The notes under the pieces are model-generated. The model saw nothing but the letters and a program-made list of their open reading frames with translations, ran no database searches and was not told the origin of the DNA. A stretch of DNA of 64,000 nt from Apus apus (taxonomy: Eukaryota; Chordata; Aves; Apodiformes; Apodidae). The position numbers and the translations under genes are program-made. The stretch lies in the NCBI RefSeq assembly GCF_020740795.1, contig NC_067282.1:53637290-53701289 (forward strand), written 5' to 3'. Positions 48,301 through 61,561 of the stretch are shown here, piece by piece (within the stretch, counting starts at the first letter, position 1; each line of letters starts with the position of its first letter).

Positions 48301-50283
48301 GATAAAACTACTTTTATCTGGCAGAACTGTTGAGCCATATCCACAGACTCTGCTTTTCTACAAGGTCACTTTGGTTCACCTAAACCAATGTTGTGTTGCT
48401 GGCGAGGTGACAGCCTGATAGTGGCTCATGTCTGAGAAGGAGAGGACACCTCAAACACTGCTAATCAAGTCCCTGATGCTGCGATTCTCTCTGTGGATGG
48501 ACCTGATAGAGCCTCAGTTTACCTGGCGACCACTGTCACTGGGCCACACGCAAGGGAGTGTGCAAGTTGGGGCCGTTTGTCAGCTGTCACTGCTAGGTCG
48601 GGTGAAGCATGTTACAAAGCTGAGTCTTAACTCTGGTCCTTCAAAATCAGTTTGGGCAAGTTAAAGTTACATAGGAGGTCTTACACCAAAAGAGGTATTA
48701 CTTGTCCGTGCTGCTCCAGCTTTCTGCTGAACCAGGTCTCCCATCTCCTCCGCCCTTGGCAGAAAGAGACAGGACTGACATAAGCTCCCTGTTGTGCACT
48801 CTGGCAACTCCATACTCTGCATTAAGGACTGTGAAACTACTGCCTGAGCCAGTTCTCATCCTGGCAGCAGCAGAGGTATGATGCTGGCTAATTACTGCTA
48901 ATGAGAAGCAGGGTACAAAGCTGAGCGTGTCCAGCTAATCGCTGCTGGCGCCCCAACTCATCTGCTTAAAGCTAATGCAGTTTTGCATGGTCCTGCCCAT
49001 TCCTGCGCCTGCCTTTGCAGACCTGTTAGCCAGTTGAAAGCCAATATTCATAAAATGTGTGAGCAAACCAGAACTGGGTACAAATAGACTTTCCTTAGAC
49101 TTCTTTCTCATTTGGTACAAGTGGCAAATTAGTTACTCCTCTGTCTTGTTCCCTTTTGTAAATTAATTGGGCTGTGCCCTTCTGGAAAATGTTGCTTTGC
49201 TGTATTACATTGATTGGGTTTTGTTCTCTCCCAGGTGTTGCTGTTTACTTACATATGGCTGTTTTAGTTTTTTATTCTTTTAAAAAATGCATAATTTTTC
49301 TCCAAATTCCCCTCTCAAACTGAAGATGTTGGTAAGCATGGAAAAAAAGACTGTGGATAAGGAAACCAGAACCTATGGCCATCCTTTTCTGGGATTGGTT
49401 GAGATCTGCTGCTCACCTCGCAAATGGATGCACAGCAAGTTTCACAGCAAAATTACTTTTTATTGGAAGCAGCAGAAATGTGGCTAACTGAAGGTTTACA
49501 CTTCTGCAAAAGTTTTAGTAGCTTACTGGAATAGGGTCATAAGAGGTTGTGAGCAGAAAAGCTTTCAAAATCATTGTAATAACAAGTGGTACTGAAGACA
49601 GCCTGCTTAAGAGGAGATAATTTAGTCTAAGCATAAGAAAAAAATATCTGGTTGACTGTGTATTTGTCTCATCTACCAGGTTTTAAGAGAAGACTGCTTC
49701 CTCCATTGTACCTCTGTGCATGCATCAGGGAGCCAAGGTACCCCTCCTGGCAACATTTCAAGAACTAACGTGCTAGCTGTGGTGCCAAAAGGATTTGCAG
49801 TTGTATATTTTATGTAGGCAGTGTCCTAATTTATCCAGGGAGACCTTTGTCTGGAAGAGGTTAACAGACCAAACCTGCTTGATCGCATTGACTTTAAATG
49901 CCACCAACTTCGAAACGCCAACTTGAGGTCTGATGCCACTGCTACTCTGTGGCCCTGCACTGGAAAGGAGCCTGTCTGTTCTCCTGGGGGATGCTCAGTG
50001 CCTTCCAGCATTGAGACTTCATATGCCTGTGCAGCCTTTCTTAGCTACTCATAAAGACTGGGTGAGTCAGCTGTTCAGGGTTTTAATGCCTTTTAGGGAA
50101 ACTGGACTGCTGCTGTACTTGAAGCCACTCTCTTAAGAGGTAGAAGTCGCTTGATGCTAGGAGCTATGTAGTGTTCCTGCTGATGAACTGGTTCTCTTTT
50201 GAACTCCCACTGTTTGCTCCCATCCTCTGCATGTGAGCCCTTTCTTGACATCAGGTGATCTCCTGGTGGTGATGGGTGGGTCT

Positions 50284-50412
50284 AGGACAACTTTCTGCAG
50301 GACATTTTGCTGTGGACAACTCGCCACCAGCACATCTCAACACTGGGACATCTTGACACTGGGACACCTCTACACCTGGACATCTCTATGCGGGGACAGC
50401 CCTCTGTGGCAA
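50284..50412 (+). repeat. Degenerate minisatellite, left arm (unit about 16 bp)
   Basis: A decayed tandem series around the core CTGGGACAWCTY: AGGACAACTTTCTGC, AGGACATTTTGCT, GTGGACAACTCGCC, CTGGGACATCTTGACA, CTGGGACACCTCTACA, CTGGACATCTCTATG and so on. Its reverse complement appears in the right arm after a spacer of about 60 bp. Confidence 0.7.
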
Positions 50413-50471
50413 CAACTCAACATGGATCAGCAGATGACATAGGGCTGTGCTGCTTCTCATGTGCCCATCTG

Positions 50472-50592
50472 CGGAGAGTTGTCCTGGCATAGAGGTGTCC
50501 CAGTGGAAAGTTGTCACAGCAGCAGGTTGGCTTTGGCGGCAAGTTATCCCACAGTGGGTTGGCAGTGGAGAGTTGTCCCTTCCCACCCTGTG
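50472..50592 (-). repeat. Degenerate minisatellite, right arm in inverted orientation
   Basis: The same 16-bp family on the opposite strand: GAGTTGTCCTGGCATAG, AGGTGTCCCAGTGGAA, AGTTGTCACAGCAGCAGG, AAGTTATCCCACAGTG and GAGTTGTCCCTTCCC. The segment TAGAGGTGTCCCAG at 50489-50502 is the exact reverse complement of CTGGGACACCTCTA in the left arm. Together the arms form a foldback of roughly 310 bp. Confidence 0.7.
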
Positions 50593-52142
50593 GTGGTCTC
50601 TCCCAGACCCCTTCCTGAACTCCAAACCTCCTCATCTGGAGAGAGGAAATACTGGATTTGCCCTTATTTTGTCAGCCAGGCTGCCTGTGGAGGTGTTTCT
50701 CCAGCCACTGCCCTTTGCACACTTTGTTCTCCTGCCCCATGAGGCTCTGGAGCACAGCAGGTCTGCAGAACTTTGCAAGTGGGTCTGAAGGTCAGCTGCA
50801 TGGTTACTGATCACTGGATGTTGAACAAGGCCATTGATCTTGCTTCATAATTTTTCCTTTATTTTCTGGTCAGTGCTGTATTTGCCTCTCAAATCTCCCT
50901 ATGCCTAGGGAGATCTCCTAGCATCATTGATGTAAATAGGATCTGCCCATCCCTGTGAAACAGGCACTGCTGCAGTTACTGTGCCTTCTCCACCCCACTG
51001 TGGGCTGAGGTTGACCAGTTGTCAGGGGCTGAGTGGCCAAACCTGCTTTATTCTCTGCCATTTTAATTAAAAATGCGTGGCATCAGGGGCTCTGCAGTGA
51101 TGAAAAGGAAATGATGAAACTTTGAAGAATTTGGGGCATAAAGTCAATCTCTAAATTTTAATGTACTCATTGCACTTAAACAGTTGATACATTTTTATTA
51201 TTGAGCTTTCAGGTGACCTAATTTCCCTTAGTACTGTACATTTAACTTTATACATCTGCACCTAATTTGTAAAAAAGGACTTAATGAGAAACTTCAAACA
51301 GTTTAAATGTCAATTACAAAGAAAGCGAGGTTTTAAAGTTCCAGTAATCTGTCCATATTGGTCATCGAAACATGATCCCAGGTGGATGTTAATTCAAGAC
51401 AGATGGCATTCCAAAGGCACAATTACAAAGAGCTTATATATTTTCAACACTAACAAGCTGTCACACTATGTTGTAGCTACACTTCCAGTACTGTATAACC
51501 ACAATTGCTGCTTTATCTGCTGTAGACTTGGTAATAAAGGGGTTTGATTCCCCACTCTTGATATTGTCAGTGGGATTTTAAGCGGAGTGGACTGGAGGGT
51601 GGGGTTAGTTGGTGTGAATATCTTTTATTTGCTCAGTCTGCTGGTTGGGAGGTTTGGTTTTGGTGTTATGTTTGTTTTTTGGTTTTAAGTTGGTGAAGTG
51701 CTTTTCAAAGAAAGGAAGGGAGATAGATATCAAGTATGGACATAAATAGATTAGCTCATCACAGACATATTTCTGTTTTCTGGCAATATTGATTGCCTTT
51801 AGTCTTATCAGCTGCTGGGCTCCAGCTATGATGATTTGCTAAAAACACCAACATCCTGGATGTTTTCAGTTAAAAAGTCATCTGAAAGCCTTTGGAGTAA
51901 TGCATGTGTTGCTTGGAAGACTGAAGTCCAAGCGATTGATAGTGACTTGACTTGCAGTGGTGTAAATGGGCTCCAGCCATGCAGGAGTGCTACACCCTGT
52001 GCAAGAGGCAGTTTGAATTATTTTTAGGTATCTGAAAGTATTCTTAGGCCCAGAGGCAGAGGTGGAAGGGCTGGACAGAGCTGAGTCAAGGTAGGACTTA
52101 CAGTGAAGCATCAGCATGTGATGTCGTTCATCTACTTGAAGA

Positions 52143-52222
52143 AGTCCCTGCTTATTGCAAGAGAGTTGGATTAGATGACCTTTAAAGGTCCCTTCCAACC
52201 CAAACCATTCCATGATTCTATA
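52143..52222 (+). mobile_element. CR1 LINE 3'-end fragment
   Basis: CCCTGCTTATTGCAAGAGAG, then TTGGATTAGATGACCTTTAA, AGGTCCCTTCCAACCCAAAC and CATTCCATGATTCTATAG: the final 80 bp of a CR1 element with its characteristic tail, in sense orientation inside CLYBL intron 1. Confidence 0.9.
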
Positions 52223-54329
52223 GGGTAGATGGCAAGCTTTGTTGTAGAAGACAATGCTTGCTATCTAGTTAGTAGTTGAGGTGGGTGGTGAACGGCATAA
52301 CTGAACAATGAAAGGTAATTGGACATAATTTCCACTGATTTTTTGTTTGTTTCTAGAAACCAGGTCACAAAAAAAGCAAGACTTGCATATCTGTGATGAG
52401 ACAGTGTTTAAATTAATGTTGTAAATGTGTTTTGTGAAAGCATCTAACCCAGCTTCCTTTTTGGAGAAGATGCAAGTGCTACTTGAAATATGCAGCTTTC
52501 TGACAAGTGAATTGGACTCCTGCGCCACACTTGAAACAAAATGCCAGTTTTACCTACAATTTTATTAGGTTTCCTGGTTTATTCAGTGGCATTTGAATGG
52601 CCTCTAGTAATTGTTTCTAGCAGGAAAAAAAAAAATCAAACAAAAATTAAAAACACAACCCAATGCTCATTAGCACTATATTTGGCATGCCATGAATCAT
52701 TAAATCTTTATATAAATGCAGAAGTAATTTGTAACAAACAACAAAATATTTTGAAATATTTTCTTTTGAATTTTTGTTTAAGCTGCTGAGTTACAAACAT
52801 CAGATGTTATTATCAGAATAGGGGAGGAACCAATTCATGTTTTAATTAAATACTATGTCTAATTATTGAGTATCAGACATACTTAGTGGTGATAAGTGAA
52901 TAAAATTAGGTGGAAAACAGAGGACCATAAATTAAAGCTTAGACTGGGGAGGGTTACCTATTTTTTAACCTGATTTTGATATTAATGTGTGTCGCTCTCA
53001 CATGGTTTCCCCTTGGATTTTCACAGTGCTTATCAGGGTAACATGCTCAAGTCTTTTTATTTAGATCAGGCTTCACTTTGAGAGTTAACTAATTGTTCAA
53101 GCCCAAGTGGGAAACTTTCTTACACCTGGAAAATTAGGAGAGCAAAAGCAAGAGACATGTCCGCATCCTTTCCCTGGTGGTTCTTCACCTGTGAATTTGA
53201 ACTGCAGCGGTAATAAAAGTTTTGTGGACCTCATTTTATGTGAGATCATTAAGCGACAGGAGAATTGAGAACTAGCTGCCCTTCATAATTCAGGACACTG
53301 AAAGGTGCCATTTATAAGCTCAAAGTGCCTGCAGGAAGGCAAAACAGGCTTGTAAACCCACACTCCACAGCCTGAAAGGGAACTGGTTTGTACTGCTGGC
53401 TGCAGCCTTGGAGTTGCAAAATTGCAAAGGTGGCAGGAATTGGGTTTTAAAAAAAGGAAAAACACCTGCCTCTAGAAGTTGATGTAGCAGCCTGGTTTTT
53501 CACACTTCTTGTGTTGATATCCCTTGTCCAAAAAAACCCCAAAACATTCTGGGCAATGATCTCAGTAAAAATCTTACCAGTTGTACTGTCAAGCTCTTGG
53601 GCTTATTATCTTTGCTATGTTAGCCCACTGTTTTACTGAGCTGCTATTTTGGCTATAAAATAAGTTTCTCCTGACTTCTTATTAATATTTTGCCACCGGT
53701 GACCTTTGCCCATTATGTGTGCCAAGCATTTCATAGGGAGAGCTCCTGCCTCTTTGTTGCTTGACGAGTAGCAGTGTGCACTTGAAGAGGTCTTCAACAA
53801 AGTGGGTGATATGTCCGCACACTCCGTCTTCTTAACATTGATTGTTACAGCTCTAGACAGGCAGTGTAGTCTGCTGAATACAGAATACGGTGCAACTTTA
53901 TGAACATAGAAAGCCTGAAAGGCACTGGATTGGTAGCCCAAAGAAACGATGAGTCCAGTGTTCTTTCTCAGAGCAGGTACTGCTTTCCCTAAGTGTTACT
54001 CTGTTACTCCTCAAATTAGAGTTGTGGCTATTATTTTTAAGTTTATGACCAAAATGTAGCAATTGCTATCTGGAAATGAGGTATCCATATCTATAACCTT
54101 AAATGTCTGGTGCTGAACTCTTCTAGTCCAGCCAATGTAAGCCGACTATTCATGGCCTCATTAACATCCCATGAGTGAAGTTCCTTGGGTGCCAATTTGC
54201 CCCATCAGAGCCTAAATGCCAGTGAAGACAAGAGCTCACTGCACATCAAGTCTGCCTGCGTGCCTTTGTTTTACTAATCTGTTAATTCAATACCTGCATG
54301 CTCATGCACAGTGATTTCCACAGCAACTA

Positions 54330-54398
54330 TATGATAGATACTTTATCTATTTAACTATATCTATATACTATTTCTGTGTAACTATATAGAAACCATAT
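54330..54398. repeat. A/T-rich imperfect CTATATA array
   Basis: About 70 bp rich in ACTATAT, CTATCT and ACTATTT units, a degraded 6-7-bp tandem repeat within CLYBL intron 1. Confidence 0.55.
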
Positions 54399-55578
54399 GG
54401 TGTGGTATCCAGTCGTAGAAGCCAGAGAAAGTGGCTGTGCTTCAGCAGTGTGTTGGTATTATTCCATTTTCTGACACTGCTTTGTTGCCTAGACCCCAAG
54501 GCCCTTGCAGAGTTGACTGCAGGACTCAAACCTTCATATCCACTACTAAAAGGCAGTTATGTGACTGTTTATGTCAGAGCCAGGTGCTTTGTTGCCAGCA
54601 ATGTGCTATTGCTTAACAAAATGTATTTATTTATTTTTATGGTAAAAATGCGATAAACATACCTGAGTACCTTACTGTTTGCAAATGATCTGGCTGCCTT
54701 CAGCATCCACTCGGCTTTCTGCAGTAGGACACGAGTCAGGATTTTTGAGCTCTCTGTAGGGACATATCTGTGGCAGCATTCCTCTTACTCCTTTATTTTC
54801 TTTGCCAAAGATGTACAATTTCTAGATGGCATGTCATTGATGTATTTTTAATTACTTTTTTTTTTTTTTTAAGGTATTTTTCATTTAAGCTCTTTAATTT
54901 GTAGTGCGTTTTTAGTTTTTGTGGGTTCATTTATTTAGGCTTTATATATGAATTCATGCTTTGCAGACTTACTGCATTAAACATTCACTTACAAATCTCT
55001 AGTAGTACTAAAGTACTGAAGGTGCTTTGTGTTGGGTCAGTACCAAGTAGTGACTTCTGCATACTGGAAGTATAAAATCTGTTTTCTTACCAACTTTTTC
55101 TTTGAGAAGTTGATAGATGTGAAAATCATTTAGCAGTTGTGTTTTTTCCTTTCCTGTTAAACTAAGCTGCTGAGGAAGTCTTCCTACTGCTACACGCTGC
55201 AATATGTCAGAAACACCGTTATGTTATGGTTGCATCATTATCTAAAGGAAAAATTGAGTGTGGGTTTGAAGTCGACAAGTGATGAAAGTAGCCCTGAGGT
55301 TGTCAATTAGAAAGCCAAGGCCTGGAATTGATAAGTTAATGGCCAGTTCCCTTCTCACCCCCTCGCTTTGCTGCCTGTTCCTGTCTTACCCCTCAGCAGC
55401 TCTACTGTTGGGAACATAAAGAAAAGGCTGCTGCTGGTTTGTGTCCCAAAATTTATCTCACTAATATGATTAACTTTTTTTTTTTTTTGCTGGTCACAAT
55501 GTTCTTAGTGTGGACAAACAGTTAAACATGGAGAAACTAGATGCAGCAGATAGAAAATTTAGTCTCAAAATTTTGCCC

Positions 55579-55640
55579 CCTTTTTGGTTTTGGTGTTGTT
55601 GTTTTTTTGTTTGTTGGTTGGGGTTTTTTGTTTAAATGTT
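55579..55640 (+). repeat. G/T-only low-complexity tract
   Basis: About 60 bp of TTTTGG, TTGTTG and GGTTGGGG units with no A or C for most of its length, of the same character as the tract at 31285-31495. Confidence 0.7.
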
Positions 55641-58600
55641 GAACTGTTAACACTGTGGTTTCAGACCATTCTCCTGCAGGACACATGGCAAATTTAGCAG
55701 CAGTGCATAATTCAACTTTTACCGTATGTTTGTTTCTAGGTTTTTAAACCTGAAGTTTAAAGGCAGCCAGTTTGAACTCATGTTCTGTTAAAGGTGGAGG
55801 GCAAAATGTACAGTTTTTCCTGAAGGGAGGTACTGGCTACCAAAGTTTATGATGTAATATAATGCAACGTATTTCTGTTTTGCTTGGGCAGGAGGGAGCT
55901 AACATGTTGCAGTTTCTCTATGGAACACATGGGTTTAGAGAAATAGGTAGATTATCGAAAATAACTAACAGGATTTATTCATATTTTAATCCCTCTTGGT
56001 GTGCTGTGTTGTGAGAACAGCAGTTACCTTATGAAAAGAGCTTTAAAGTAGCATTAGAAGTCGAATATAATTCAAACAGTCATTGTGCAAAGCAAAACAT
56101 GTCATTCACCTTCAGTTTTTGAAAACTTCATGTGCAGTGTGAGGTTTTAGGGCTCGTAAAAAGTTGCAGATGGGCACCTCTTCTGCAGCCAGAGATTTTC
56201 TGCTCATGGCACAGCTGCTTCAGTGACAATGAAAATTCAATATTTTTTCTACATAGCCCTGTCTCAACCTAGAGCAGACAAGTTATAATCATGGGTATGA
56301 GAAGACAATTTAATTTGTAAGCATTCAGGTTTTTGACCTTTCTGGTGGTTTCACCGTAAACTGCAAACATCAGTTAAATAGTAAAAAAAATGGCAGTTGC
56401 TACTTACTTGCCAAAGTCAAATGAAACTGGAAGCTCCACCCATAGACTGCTGCTTTGGGGTCTCTCTCCTCCAGCCACTTTTCAAAACACGAAACTTACT
56501 CTAGCCTAATTAACAAGAAAAGAGATGCAACATTGTATTAAACGCTTCAGTGTTGGATGGTGTTCCTTCCACCTGAGGTTTCTAGCTGTGCCCAAGACCC
56601 ACGCGGCAGTGCTTCATGTGAGGTTCAGTGCAGAAGTTTGTGATTTTCCAAAAGCATGTGTTTCTTCTGTGCTGTACTTTGACTTACTTCTTGAGATGGA
56701 TGTCTCATAGTACCATAAATAATTAATGTATACTACCACATTTTTAATGAAAGATTGTTTTTTTCTTACACATTGTGACTGGTGTTTGTAATGCTACAGA
56801 AATAAGCTCCTGTGGTGGCCCGTCTCAAGAGAAATTACCTCAAGATGAAGTAAGAACATCTATCTAGTTTAGCCAGACCTGTTCAGGTATCACATGTACC
56901 AGAAAGGAAAAAAACGCAAGAATTATGCTAATTTGGTCCTTTCCGTGGGTTGCAGTTTTGTCTTTGCAGGAATCTTTTGTAGTTACTTTCTGAATGAGGT
57001 TCTGAAGGTTAATGGTGTTGGGTCAGTAAAGCTCGTCTTCCAAGGGGATAATCATCTTTATGGACTTTCTTCTTTTAACCTCTTTTATATACCTGTCAGC
57101 CTAACAAGGCTGTTGTGCAAGGTGCTTTCCCATGCTGTATGGAAGCCAGTCAGCCAGATTTTAGTGGTACAAGTCAGTGCTCTGTGACAGGCAAACCAAT
57201 GCCGAAAATCTCCATCTCTTTCAGCGTGTTGCTGCAGGATGTTTCTCTCTGCTCTTGTGTGTTTTTTTCCCTCCTCTCCTTTTGTTTCTGCTGTTGATTA
57301 ATTGTGTTTTATCACCCATGGTACTCTCTCAGTCTGAGTCTCTCTCTTGCCATGTGTTTCTTTATTTTTATCATGCCTTAAGTACATCCTTCACTGTGAA
57401 CCAGAAAGTGACTTGTGTGCTGTCTGCTCACTAGTTTGCACTATTTAATTCTTTACTTCTGCAGTACATGGAACTCAGAGCTGCTAAACAATGCCCTTCT
57501 TAGGGAGAAGGCTATGGTGCTCTACAGAGAAGTTACAGGTAGAATTGGTCATTTCCCCCCCTTTCCCTACATAAGAAGGAAAAGTCTCAATTTAGGAGGA
57601 AAAGTTTCATTCTTCTCAGCAAGGCTGGGTCCACATAAACTCTTCAGCTCCCTAGAAGTTTGGCTGCTTTGGATCGCTTCTGTCTGAAGGTACAAAACCC
57701 TTGTGTCGGAGCTTTTGATGATATAGAGCTTTTTAGGGCTAAATATCAAAGGTACTCCTTTCCACCCACATGCTTAACCTTTTCTGCCTAATACAGCCTG
57801 AGCAGTGCTCCTTCCTCCCTACGTGAGTGTTCTCAAGCCTGGAGCTCCTGCACCGCCTCATGTTCATCTGTACTCAAGGAATGCTGGAAAGAAATTCAAA
57901 TTACTTATCAAAAAAGGGAGTGGCATTTCCTTATTTTTTCATTATGATATGGAATCTAAAATAGGGAAAAGTTTGCCTAGATTCAGTAATCTGAAACATT
58001 TGGAATGGATAAAAACCTCATTTATAAACTAGAAGAAAAAAAAAAGGCCCAGTGCTTGCACAAAGGCATGTTCAGAGTGAGGAAGTTGACTTGACATTTC
58101 CAGATTTTTAATTTCTAAAAAAAATTTAAGTCTACTGTTGTCTTTATGCTGTCAAGATAAATTCCCTTTGAATAGATCTGAAATTATAGAGTCCTGTTAA
58201 GGAAACTTTGTCTTTAATGTCAGTATCATCTCTAAGACACATGCTATTTGCAGGTTCTCATCCTGCAGGCTCTCCGATGTTCCTGAACTAAATAAACCAG
58301 AAAATTGATATGTTATCAAAGGGCTGCATTTATTCAGGCAGCTGTGGGTTTTTTTATCAACTTCTTTGATTACTTTTGGCTGGTAACCTTAAAACACAAC
58401 CAACAAATGGCAGAATCTAAACCAAAAAAATGAAGATGTGATGGCTTAGGTTTGTTATTGTAATCTATGTTACTACAAAATCACATATTCATTATGAAAT
58501 GGTAATGGCAAAATTAAATGGTTTTGACCCAAATGTAAACTTTTTTGGGGAAACCAGCAGCAGTCTGGGCCTCTCTGATACTGTAGACCTCAAAGACGTT

Positions 58601-61495
58601 TGGAGGCCTTCACATCAGAGACTGAAATATTCACCACATCCCCGATTCTTCTGTTGCAATGCATGACAGGGTCTGCTGTCTGGAGAGGGATGGCTGTAGG
58701 ACATTACTGCACCGCCATGAAGGGAGTTACTTTAGAAGAGAAAGACACTGAAGATTTTTAATACTTTAGACAAGTCCAGTTTCTTTTACAGACCTCTTTC
58801 AGCCTGTTCTACAATGGATAAAATATTTATTTTCTGGCATTTTTATGTAAATATTTGAGATGCCTTGCTGCATTCTGCCACTAGGAATGGTAATGCTGGC
58901 ACCTTCCTCCATTAAAAAGAATAATTGTGGAGCTAAATGATAAGCAAAGAGCTGAACCCTGAGTCAATGAGTTGGTAAAAACTTACTGATCAAGAAATAA
59001 ATAACAGAAACAGTTTTCAGAATTTATGCTAAGTGTATTTCTTCTTAAAAATACATCTATTAAAATTATGCCAAGGCCTAAGCCTACTGTAATCTGCTTA
59101 AATCATAAAAAATAACAAAATAGAAACAATGCTTCCAGATTGTGGGTTGGACAGTTCAGCTGATGAAGGTCACTGCCTAAACTCTGGAAACCCAAAGTGT
59201 TTGAAGTATTGAGTTGGCTTTTGAGATCATTAGTCTCTTCTGCAAGTACCAAGAGAGTATTTGCTTCAGAATATTCAATTAGCTCAGTTAAATGACTCAT
59301 TTATTCAAACTTGACCAATTGGGAGTTGAAAGAAGCAGAAAAGCTTGTTCTTCTCTACCAATCTGTGAATAAAAGCTAATTATGAGAGGATTAGATTTGC
59401 TAATACTAAAATATTGAAGGATACTATGACCAAATACTAGACTGGTGCTAATCCTAGCTAATACTGAGTTATTTTAATATATGAAGTTTTAAATCGAATC
59501 ATAATTTTATTTAGAAGTCTAGCCTGTTTAAGACAGTACTATGCAACTGATAAACCATGTTGCTGCATTTTAAGTTGCATTCCAGTTTCCATCCAAAGAA
59601 ATATAAGTCATAAATAAACACAAAGGGATCAGCTAGTAAATAAGAACTGTGCCATACATTATTTTCTAACAAAAACAGTAAAATTAATCAAAAAAAAAAG
59701 TATAATGAGGTATAGAAAAGATTAAATAGATATCAGTGGAGCTACTCTGTCCTTCTGGCTAGCAATAAGTGCCAAATTTAGTGTAAAAGCTATATTTAGA
59801 TACAAAGCAGCATACTTTAGTGGTTACAAACTGAGAATTAACCTTTCTCCAAGAAAATAACTAAAACATGTAGGTGGGAAAGCAAGATTCAAATTAATTA
59901 TTTAACACAAGGTTTCCTGCTTGGTAGTTTAGCTCTGTATTTTTTAATAAGTGGCTTAAAAGATTTCATCCTGCTGAAAGTCATCAATAACAGAGGTACC
60001 TATGAATGAAAATAAATGTAAGTGCAAACTTGAAATAAGGATCCAGAAATTAGGCCAAGAATATGATGTCAAGAAAATGGGAGGATAAAATTTACAGTCC
60101 TGCCCATAAACATTTGGTATATGGGACACCCCACAATGAAATTTAATTACTACTTCTGCTGGTAGGATCGTGAGAAAAACGTTGCTTCAGGCAACAGCAG
60201 AATGAGGTATGAAAGACAGGACAAAGAGTGCCTCGGTCATCATGCCTTTGCTACGGAGATGCTGAATCTTGCTGCCATTGGCCCTTAGTGTCTCAAAGTT
60301 AGAGATGGACACCATGTGGTTCCTCTCCATCTGCTGGTCACATTGGAAGCTGTTCCTTTAAATGCTAATTCATAACCTTTCATCAATTTGCTTCGAAATA
60401 AACACCACCTTCTGTTGCTGACTATTTACAAGATCAATTTGACAACAGTTATGCTGCCTGTTTTTATATCCTTTCCCCCACAAGCAGAGTCCATGAATGG
60501 TGCTGACTTTTTGAGAGGATGTCCCTCTCCTTACTTGACAGGATGGCTGGCTGGCTCTTCCTAACCTCCTAGCCAGGATGAATGACCAGGGCAACAAAGA
60601 CAATTGCTTGATGCAGTGCTGCCAGACCAAGAAGCAAATCTTGGGGTGCTCCAGCACTGTTTTGTTTGTGCACCTGCTGTTGTGTGCCTGGCTTGACCTT
60701 GCTGGGTAGCTTCTTTAGGTTTTAACCTCTCATGAATGTGGGTTCCTCATCTTCAGCAAATCCATAAGCCAGCTGTGTAACTTAGAAGTAGCCTATTAAT
60801 AAGTAGAAAAGGAATTTATGGCTGGAAATTTTGTTGGGTATAATGGCCTGTTTCCCCAGCTCCCCCATTTCCCCATGGTTATTTTCCAAGGCAGCCCTGT
60901 ATTTTTTGTCTAAACGTCCTGAGCCTCTGGGAGCTTTTTTCTAAATCACTTCTCTCCTTGACAAGCCCCAAAAAGAATTTTCCTAATCAGCCCCCCCAGC
61001 CCACTGCTTACTCCTGGAGGCATAGGAGTATAGGAGTGAGAGGTGCATAACGGATGAAAAACTGAGATGATAGCATTCACCACTCTGAAACTATTAACAT
61101 GAACAGGCTACGGGTGCAGCATGGCCTCCATTCCTCTTCATGTCATCTGCCATCGCCCTGATCACAGCTGGTCTGTGGGGTCCATGACCCTGCTTGGGCA
61201 TTCACCGTGACAGCAATGAGGCTTTACATTTTTATTGAACAATAACAGCCCATGTAAAGGATGCTGAGGTAAAGACTGCATATATCCTGCCCTGTGTCTC
61301 TGCCCGGGGTCCAGATTTTTAAGTGGGCTATTTCTTCCTCATCCTTTTCAAGTAAAAATACAGATTTTGCCATCTTTTCCTCACATGCTTCCACCATGAA
61401 AAAACAGCACAGTGTATAGGTTTTTCCAGATCGATTTTCAAGACAACTTGATCATTTTTTTTCTGTGATGTTTCTAAAACTGGCAGAATAAGAAC

Positions 61496-61561
61496 TTTTT
61501 TTTTTTTTTTTTTTTTTAAGCCTGCAAGGAGAATTTTAAAATAAAGATTTTTTTTTTTTTT
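61496..61561 (+). repeat. Pair of long poly(T) tracts
   Basis: A 22-nt T-run at 61496-61517 and a 14-nt T-run at 61548-61561, separated by 30 bp. These are the longest homopolymers in the window. There is no adjacent transposon body, so they are not obviously a retroelement tail. Confidence 0.85.
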
